64,000 bases of DNA from Amanita rubescens (Eukaryota > Basidiomycota > Agaricomycetes > Agaricales > Amanitaceae). This document shows positions 57,212 through 64,000 of this stretch, piece after piece (the stretch's first letter is position 1; the number at the start of each line of letters is the position of its first letter). The DNA is taken from positions 267,247 to 331,246 of the forward strand of contig WION01000033.1 in the NCBI GenBank assembly GCA_015039365.1, given 5' to 3'. The translations under genes were made by a program, and so were the position numbers. Under the pieces are notes generated by a model. It worked only from the letters and a program-made list of their open reading frames with translations. It had not been told where the DNA came from and did not search any database.

Positions 57212-58211
57212 GAAACGCTGCTTTTAATGTCAAAGGACGGGAGGAGCCAGGTTCATATAGTAGGTGATAGCGCACCTAATGGGGACGAAGCGATGCGATT
57301 GCAAATGGTTTCCCTTCATAGTAATTCAAATTTCAAGTTGCTTCTTCCAATGAATCGGCGGCAGCATGAAAGGCTCTACACCGCCTTTACACGATATTGC
57401 ACAACAGATCATAGTGTTAGAATACAGAGAGGTACTTGAGTCTTGTAGCGTGGCTGTTGTTGGGATCGAACCATAAATTCAACTGGGAGAAACGGCACTT
57501 TCCGTTGTGGTCTCCAATTTGTGGCATCCCTCACCTCAATACGAATACCGCCTCCTAACCAGAGGTTTTTGGAGTGCACGGAGGACGATTTGAAATTGAG
57601 CGAGGTGAAAGAATTATTAAAGGAGTATAAGAGGATTGTTGCTGGTATGCGAGCTATAGGAGGGTTCGCTGAGTGATTGCGCTTTAGTTTACGATTTCCT
57701 AAGGAGTCGTTTATAGTCTGTTGACGAATTCGTGGCCAGGGACGCTGCGTTTCTTTTGCCGATGACATCATTTCGTTGTTGGACCATCCCAAGCTGGCCC
57801 GTACTCGCCTCTCAAGTTGACTCCGCTTCTCTCGCCCAAAGGAAACACACTACTGAGGAACATCAAGATTCTTCCACAGAACTCTGTATTCTTGCTTCCC
57901 ATTTTCGATAAGCGTCGTAGCAGTTCGTTCAGGGTGCGGAGCATTATAAGGGCTTTTCCTTCTAAGGGACCATATCTTTTTTTTTTTGTTAGTCTGTCTA
58001 CGCGAAATTCGATCCATGAAAATATGTGAGAGCAGGAGGAGATTGTTTGAGTTTCGAGGAGGTCTTGGATGATTTGGAGAGGTAACGGCGTTGCGAGGCG
58101 CGCCCCCTGCCTGCGCTCCCGAGGGGCACGTGACTTTGTGACTTTGTGACCCGGACTGTAGCATTCCTTCTTTCCAACGTACCGTCACCTCCCACAGCAA
58201 CAGCAACCAGA

Positions 58212-58775
58212 ATGCCGTGGCCAGCCTATGTCTCCAATACGTTTGAGGCTATCCCTGGAGGGGTTAACGGCGCAACCGATGAATCGCTGTTCTATGGACC
58301 ATACAACACCCTCCTGACATACCTATTTCCACCCACCGACAACTACATGATATCGCCTCAGTTCAAGCGACCGCCTGAGGGCTGGTCCATCGACTTCACC
58401 ACGGTCTTCATCGTCCAAAGGGCGTTTCACCCTGTATTCTTCCTTGAAATCAAGCCTCCTGGGGACTACACGCATCGCTCGTCTCGCGCTGCCGCGGACG
58501 ACCAGATGAGGACACGGTTCTTCGATCTTGCGGATGTAGTGGAACTTCCCGTCATACATGGCGTGAGCGCCCTTGGGACCCGCCTCTGCTTTTACTCATA
58601 CACCCGCGACGACAACGTCTTGGACCCTCCCCGCATTCCTCCGGATGTCGAGCGCATGAACGACGTTGCACCTGCTGCACGATGGAATTTCGATATATTG
58701 TCAGATGAGGGTGTGGCGAGGATGACGCACGTTGCAAATGAGGTGAAGGCCATGGTGGCCCAACGCGCATGGTAA
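58212..58775 (+). CDS. PD-(D/E)XK-like small fungal protein (right-arm copy)
   Basis: 187 aa from the ATG at 58,212 to the TAA at 58,773. The sequence is identical to the left-arm protein, with [11 protein letters not shown] and DDQMR in endonuclease-like order. The upstream flank differs slightly between arms in a GACTTTGTGAC repeat (one arm has GACGCCTGTGAC instead). The next gene downstream, on the same strand, is the truncated kinase-like exon pair. Confidence 0.6.
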   Translation: MPWPAYVSNTFEAIPGGVNGATDESLFYGPYNTLLTYLFPPTDNYMISPQFKRPPEGWSIDFTTVFIVQRAFHPVFFLEIKPPGDYTHRSSRAAADDQMRTRFFDLADVVELPVIHGVSALGTRLCFYSYTRDDNVLDPPRIPPDVERMNDVAPAARWNFDILSDEGVARMTHVANEVKAMVAQRAW

Positions 58776-59115
58776 GCCGCCGTCTCAGCGTCCCTCGCAA
58801 ATTTCTTGCTGATATCTGTTCCCAGGTAAAAATCCGAGTTGTGTTGGTGGTTGGTTCCTGTATGAATAGTCAAAAAAGATGTCGATAGTATCCTTCCGCT
58901 TTCGTTTGTATGTGTTTGTATGCCACGCTGTTCCTCTTCCAGTTTCACCGTCACTGGAGTAGCAGTTCAGAAAAGGTTGCACCTTCTTATACCCCTTTGC
59001 CGCCTTCGTGGCGGACTGGTTGCCAACCATTAAAAATACAGTTTGTAACAAATTTGGACGAGATAAGGACTCCAATGTGATTTACAGTACGATGTGTTTT
59101 TATGTACGAACTACC

Positions 59116-59508
59116 ATGTCATCCAACACTGCCAGCTCTCAATCGTCTTTGTTCAAGATCTCGACTACGCCACACTTACTCCCAGATCTGACTTATTTGC
59201 CATGCAAGGCTATCGGCAACCCTCAACAGATATGCAACCACCACAGAAGCTATATGCTGGATCAGTGACCAACTTTGCTTCTTCATATGATACCAACTCC
59301 ACCGGCGGAATGTTGAAAGAGGATCTTGTAAACCGCGCCATTTTCGACAGAGACGATGTGCTCAAGAATGTCCTTCGAATATTTGAAGTCCCACAGGACA
59401 CAGTAAATCGCCTAGTGACTAATTTAAGAACCATTCACAGAAGCCAGTTCGAGATTCTCAAGAAAGCCATTAGTAATTCAGATGAAAAAGGAATGTATGC
59501 TCCTCTTG
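59116..59508 (+). pseudogene. 5' exons of the kinase-like gene (right-arm copy), cut by a TIR element
   Basis: Exons 59,116-59,144 and 59,186-59,508 end in MYAPLG at a GTGAGT donor. The following intron runs into the element at 59,564, whose first bases CATCAG could serve as an acceptor, but only about nine further codons are open and no kinase exons follow. The downstream half of the gene is missing in this arm. Confidence 0.45.
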
Positions 59509-59563
59509 GTGAGTTAAATGTTGTCCCGATCTGGAACGATATTCGTATTCATTTAAAAGGCTA

Positions 59564-60193
59564 CATCAGCAACCCTGCAAAATAACTTATGAACTTGTGT
59601 AAGAGAAAAATGTGAACAGGTCAGGGGTATGGTATTCAAGTATATCAGACAGATGCTAGGAATAGTAGGTTGGGGGTGTTGAAGAATGTCAGATTTCCAG
59701 ACTGTAAGTGTCAGCTAGACATGGTCAGTAAAATATAATGTCAATACTGTAAGCCTAGAAGTTGCTTCCAGGTAATCTGAGCATCCTTGCAATTGATTTC
59801 AAGTTCATTTTAGTCATTTTAAGTCATCATTAGACAATGGTTTTACAATTACAAATGTGCTCAAGATTAACATTGCAATTGTGGTTTAGTTCATCAGTTC
59901 ATAAGTTGTCATAAGTTGCCATAACTTTTATTTGCAGATTTGTTGATAAGCTTCTAATCCCATAAGCAGTGTTTTGTAATTTGTTGATAAGTTCACAAGT
60001 TGCCATAAGTTGCCATAAGTTTGTTTGCAGATTTGTTCATAAGTCCACAAGTTGATAAGTTGCCATAAGTTTGTTTGTAGATTTGTTGATAAGTCCACAA
60101 GTTGATAAGTTGCCATAAGTTTGTTAGTGAATTTGTTCATAAGTTCACAAGTTCGCATAAGTTTGCACAAGTTTTTTTGCAGGGTTGCTGATG
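59564..60193. mobile_element. Small TIR element (MITE), 630 bp, with subterminal repeats
   Basis: The ends are inverted copies starting CATCAGCAACCCTGCAAAA (59,564-59,582 and 60,175-60,193). The right half contains many AAGTTGCCATAAGTT, TTTGTTGATAAG and GTCCACAAGTTG units typical of subterminal transposase-binding repeats. There is no ORF of note and no obvious target-site duplication. The first six bases equal those of the 6.85 kb element. It occupies exactly the place where the left arm has its 2.8 kb private block. Confidence 0.75.
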
Positions 60194-60902
60194 GTGCCGA
60201 TAAACGGCAAGGACCTGGGCTCATTGACATATTAGACCGATATTGGTAATTACAGTGCGCTAGCTCAGTAATTGTTAAAATGACCTCAAAGGCCAAGAAG
60301 CGAAAGGCCAAGAGGTATCTGCTGATCATAATAGTCGTGTCCATCGCATGTCGTTGCCCGCTCGGATCATCTACCCGCACTCTGGAGTTGTTCCTCTGTC
60401 CGCCGTAGCTCGGACCACTCGTTCAATTTCAACATTCAATGCCCAGCACTGCATGTCTCGCTCTAGCTTGCTTCAAGCCTTAAAGACAAGAAGCTTGTGT
60501 TTCGAGGTGAGCAAGAGGATCAAAGTGGTTGCTGCTTTGGGTATGCGCTTTCCATCACCGTCCACGTTTGATTTGTGCCAACCAGGGGGTTACAATCAAT
60601 CTCTAAAATGAAACAAATTAATTATAAACTGAGCACCGCCGGTGGTCATGAAGAAAAGTGGGTTTGTCCAACCTCATTACAAACGTAGTGTCAAGATCGG
60701 TATCGTTCGTCTCAAAGCCATCCTTGTATTGACGAGGTACTGAATTATCCAGCAGCATTGGCAGATCCGAAGCCGTAAGCAGTCCCGAATAAATATAAGA
60801 AACGATCAAAGTGAACATGGGGGACGACAACCGTGCCCTGTTAAGACCCATTGATAGTGCTTGCGTGGTCCGTACTTGACGTATATGAGGCCGCATTTGA
60901 CT
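60194..60902. other. Conserved 0.7 kb block, right-arm copy
   Basis: Inverted match to 20,771-21,482, including the ORF 60,618-60,896 (minus). It ends at 60,902, where the duplicated HIT segment begins. Confidence 0.4.
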
Positions 60903-61856
60903 AGTTAGTTCTTAATCGGCCAGTTCTTCTCAATATCCATAACGAGACCGTCCGTTGGAGATGTCTTGGGAATAACGTGGAAGTGTACATGATCGACGTG
61001 CTGGAACGCCAGTCTCCCGTTGTTCTATTATGAATTAAGTAGACGTCGGAGAGAGCAAGTCCTAGCACACCTGTACCACGTTGTAATTCTCTGCTCCGGT
61101 GGCAATAGCGACCTTCTTGACGACTGGGCCGATATCGCATAGGTATTCATCTGGAAGATCAGCGATAGTTCTGGCGTGGTCTGACATTGTGACGACTATT
61201 GTAGGTTTGGTTTCAATTAAGCGGACGTGTAACACGCACATTTTGGTATAACCTGTGTATGACCCTCCGACACAGGATTTATGTCAAGAAAAGCAACACT
61301 GCAAGTAATACATCAGGACCGTCGCATCGATTAGATAGAGCCTATGCATACTTGCCTGTGTTCAGTTTCGAGTACTCTGAAACATGGAATTGTGCCTATC
61401 GAAGTAGTGAGTACGCTGGCACAAAGGCGAGGCCAGCACCGACACCTTGGACAATTTTGCAAAAAATGCAGCTGTTTAGCGCATTAAGCGCTTGTCATTA
61501 GCGCCCTGTTGTGAGAAACAGTGCCAAGCGCATACTTTTCATCTGCGTTCTGTGCCATCGTGAACGAGGCTGATGTGTATCGTTATGGTCCGTGGAGAGT
61601 AACTACGTGACCCCATGATTGGCACAGGGTCACGCGGTAACCATGACTACTCTCACCATTCGCCCATCTCCAATCTAGTTGAAGTTCTGATGGGACACTG
61701 TGATGTCCAGCGTCGTCATGGAAGAATTCAACTAAAAATGTTCCCAACATTTTACGAAGGATTTGCGTACCGCACTCTCCGTGGTCAGCTCGAGGCTGGG
61801 TAACGCCGCCCCCGGTGCTGGCAGGATTTCACGGGCAACACCACTGCCATCTTTCA
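60903..61856. repeat. Duplicated segment of 53,666-54,621, same orientation, right arm only
   Basis: A direct copy shifted by 7,236 bp (7,229 beyond a 7-bp deletion near 61,510). It carries most of the HIT gene plus the extreme 3' end of the TPR gene. At 61,854-61,856 it joins outer-arm DNA through a 3-base overlap (TCA). It replaces the position held by the 6.85 kb element in the left arm. Confidence 0.9.
60905..61558 (-). pseudogene. Third HIT gene copy, 3'-truncated, 125 codons
   Basis: Exons 61,536-61,558, 61,446-61,471, 61,356-61,395, 61,240-61,298, 61,071-61,180 and 60,905-61,024 retain splice sites and the histidine triad. The breakpoint after NWPIK replaces the last 18 residues with a single Asn and a stop (TAA at 60,905-60,907). 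The missing C-terminal segment includes part of the region that closes the active site and dimer in HINT proteins, so activity is doubtful. Intron 1 is 7 bp shorter than in the other copies. Confidence 0.75.
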
Positions 61857-61897
61857 AGACTTCTTTAACAGCTGTCTCTTGACACGATCTGCCCAAT

Positions 61898-63277
61898 ATG
61901 ACCCTCCACGTGCCAGCTACGCTCTCCGTTCTTGTTTCGGTATGGATGGAAAGCGTCTTTTACGGGATGAACGTGATAATTTACGTCACCTGTCTCTACA
62001 TCTTCGTTTCAAGAAAAGTACGACGGAGCTACAAGATCCAAAACGGTCTCGTCGTCCTGAGCACGTTACTCTTCTCCTCCGCGACTGCTCACATGGCCAT
62101 TAACGTCCGGAGACTGATAGAGGGCTACGTCCTTCCCCCGACAAAAGCGGCAATGAACGACTACCTCTCTGATATTACCCAACCTACGGACGTTGTCAAG
62201 CGATTTCTAGTTGTAACGACATACTTTTTCTCGGATTTCATGATCGTGCGTTCATCACACCCTCTGTTATCGCCGGTTGAGAAAATAATCTACAGCTTGC
62301 ATAGACATGGCGAGTCCATATCGTGTGGGCTTACAACTGGCGTATAACGCTCGTACCACTACTCTTGTGTCTCTCAGTCCTAGGTACACCTTTTCGTTGG
62401 CTTGTTCAACCGCCGCTTACAAGTATCTGCAGCTTCCGGCCTTGGCTCCGCAGTCTCCGTTGCCGTCGCCCAAGCAAAACAATCTATCGTTCTACATACA
62501 ATCACACGATTCAGTGATGCCTTTATCTCAATGAGCCTAATCACGAACGTAACCACCACGGTCCTTATCGCGTCTAGGATATGGTGGGTCACTCGAAGTG
62601 TATCTTCAATGGGCGACGATTCGTCCACTTCCCTTCACTCCCATCCGTCCCCCTCTAGATCCAGAAGAGGCAGAGGAGGAGGAAGCGCAGAAGGAGCCTT
62701 CAACACGTGGAAAAGACGCAACAAACAATATTGGCGTCTCGTCATCGTCATCGTCGAGTCTGCCGCTTGTGCTGCGTTTATGCAAATCATCGAACTTGCT
62801 TTTTATACCTCCAATTTCCCCGGCATCCATTTTGTCGCTGACTCGACGGTGCAAGTTGTGGCTATCTCGCCGTTGTTGATCATTGCGTTCGTTGGCTTGA
62901 CAAGTGATAGGGCTGCCGAGGGTTGGTCCACCAGTGTCTCCTATCCTAGCAGCTCGAGCGCGTTTGTGCCGGAGCACGGAGGTCGCTATGGTGACAACAC
63001 TGCAAGTAGACGAGGAGGTGCCACCATGCGAGGGGGAGGGGGAGGGAGGTTTACAGGTGAAGCAGAGAGTGGTGAACTGCCGCCGATGGAGTTCAGTGTA
63101 TCCTTTACGGAAAACGAGAGCGAAGTGGGAACTCGTTTAACTGGGAAGACCGATTATACGGATGCAGAAAGTAGTTCTGCGCCTCACAACAAATTCGGGA
63201 GCGGAAAAAAGAAGCAAGTCGAGTTCGACATGCCTTCAAACGTTGAGGAGGTTGAAATACAGAACACTACGATGTGA
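61898..63277 (+). CDS. Seven-transmembrane protein, unknown function (right-arm copy)
   Basis: Exons 61,898-62,245, 62,305-62,383 and 62,433-63,277 give about 423 aa. It differs from the left copy by a 12-nt shorter GGGGGA run in the tail (five versus nine Gly) and a few changes there (Val/Met, Ser/Thr, Phe/Ser, Ile/Val); the membrane part is identical. Start and splice reasoning as for the left copy. It is convergent with the fucosyltransferase-like gene. Confidence 0.75.
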
Positions 63278-63561
63278 TTTGGTGTTTTCATCTAGATTTA
63301 ATTTATTCACAAGTGCGGACTTGAGCGCAAGGTATTCATTCCTTTTAGCGGACACGGCATATAGACGCTTGCGATGATGTAGCCTTATTACTTATTCGTG
63401 ATGTATATACGTAGGTATGTATGAATAGACACGAGGTTCAGTGCTGGATATCTATCTAAACAGCGGATATCATGTGCATATAACCAAGGGTAACAAATAT
63501 ATAGTATGTCCATCTCAGATGTTCACCCATTATTAGTACTTGCAAATACATAGTATCCAAC

Positions 63562-64000
63562 TCACAGAAACCTGTTCGTCCTTGGATCCATTCCTTTGGC
63601 CATCCGTAACATAACAATATTCGAACTCAAACTTGAAAACTATAGAGGAAGCGGTCAGTTACAAGCCAAAGAAAAGACACGACTTCGTTGCTCACCCCAT
63701 TGCCAACGAACACCTCGGCGCGCTCCGCGATCGCCATATCAACCGCCATACCCACATACCGCTGCTCAGCATCGAGGAGCAGGTCATTTGAAGTAATCAC
63801 TTCTTCCCACGCTTCACCGGCTCCGGCCTCCGAATCCAATTTGACGTTTTCACTCATCCCTTCTTCACCCTTGCCCTTAGCAACAGGCACCTTCATCAGC
63901 TCCCTTCTCAATTCGCCCAACCACGACTCCCACGCATTCGAAAGCACATAGACCTTCTTCAAATTCGGATGGTCCTTCTTCAGCTTCCCAAGCCTATCCA
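63562..64000 (-). CDS. O-fucosyltransferase-like gene, 3' part (right-arm copy, cut by window end)
   Basis: Last exon 63,562-63,639 and the 3' part of exon 3 from 63,696 to the window end mirror the left gene at coordinate sum 75,137. The visible residues (KKVYVLSNAWESW, VDMAIAERAEVFVGNG, FSSLSSNIVMLRMA) show no disabling change. The rest lies outside the window. Confidence 0.8.

Larger units (their letters stand above)
11137..64000. repeat. Giant interrupted inverted duplication (palindrome), axis near 46,164
   Basis: Paired features run in mirror order. Left plus right coordinates sum to 92,328 for the inner segment (40.4-46.16 kb with 46.16-51.9 kb), 83,840-83,972 for the next (24.3-31.3 kb with 52.7-59.6 kb), about 81,673 for the 0.7 kb block (20.77-21.48 kb with 60.19-60.90 kb) and 75,129-75,141 for the outermost (11.1-13.28 kb with 61.86-64.0 kb). 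The steps in the sum mark blocks present in only one arm. Proteins in the two arms are identical or nearly so, with scattered substitutions and repeat-number changes. The duplication continues past the right window edge. It may be a real chromosomal palindrome or two nuclear haplotypes joined head to head. Confidence 0.95.

Overview
The window reads as a piece of a filamentous Basidiomycota genome, most likely an Agaricomycete. Many introns are about 45-65 nt, start with GTRNGT, carry CTRAY-like branch sites and sit among micro-exons. The gene families also point there: a NACHT-WD40 STAND receptor, FunK1-type kinase fragments, a KDZ-transposon cysteine-cluster ORF, a CYP63-like P450, an O-fucosyltransferase-like protein and MARVEL-like and 7TM membrane proteins. 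No rRNA, tRNA or bacterial-style operon was seen. Exon structures were derived by hand from splice signals and frame continuity.

The dominant feature is a very large, interrupted, inverted duplication with its axis near 46,164. From the axis outward each arm carries, in mirror order: a MARVEL-like gene, an intact P450, a P450 pseudogene, a HIT-family hydrolase, a helical-bundle/TPR repeat protein, a small PD-(D/E)XK-like protein, the 5' part of a kinase-like gene, a 0.7 kb conserved block, a 7TM protein and an O-fucosyltransferase-like gene. The right arm runs off the window at 64,000; its last base pairs with about 11,137. The left arm is about twice as long because it holds three private blocks: a 6.85 kb element with terminal inverted repeats (13,908-20,756), a 2.8 kb block with a hAT-type MITE and a broken FunK1 kinase (21,483-24,274), and an 8.9 kb block (about 31,330-40,228) that splits the P450 pseudogene and carries the complete NACHT-WD40 gene. 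The right arm has its own private pieces: a 0.63 kb TIR element (59,564-60,193) and a third, 3'-truncated HIT copy (60,903-61,856).

The left edge (1-7.6 kb) is a second inverted family. It matches 31.33-34.3 kb in reverse and is expanded by two insertions: a 4.2 kb block with NACHT-type fragments and a KDZ fragment of about 0.7 kb. The first 164 bases are the tail of another NACHT-WD40 gene that begins outside the window.

The arms differ by SNPs, small indels, TPR copy number and insertions, so they are not one sequence read twice. Two explanations remain open: a true palindromic segmental duplication, or two nuclear haplotypes of a dikaryon joined head to head by the assembler. Functionally the locus mixes housekeeping-like genes (HIT hydrolase, O-fucosyltransferase, P450) with families linked in fungi to non-self recognition and cell death (STAND NACHT-WD40, helical-bundle/TPR) and many decaying mobile elements.
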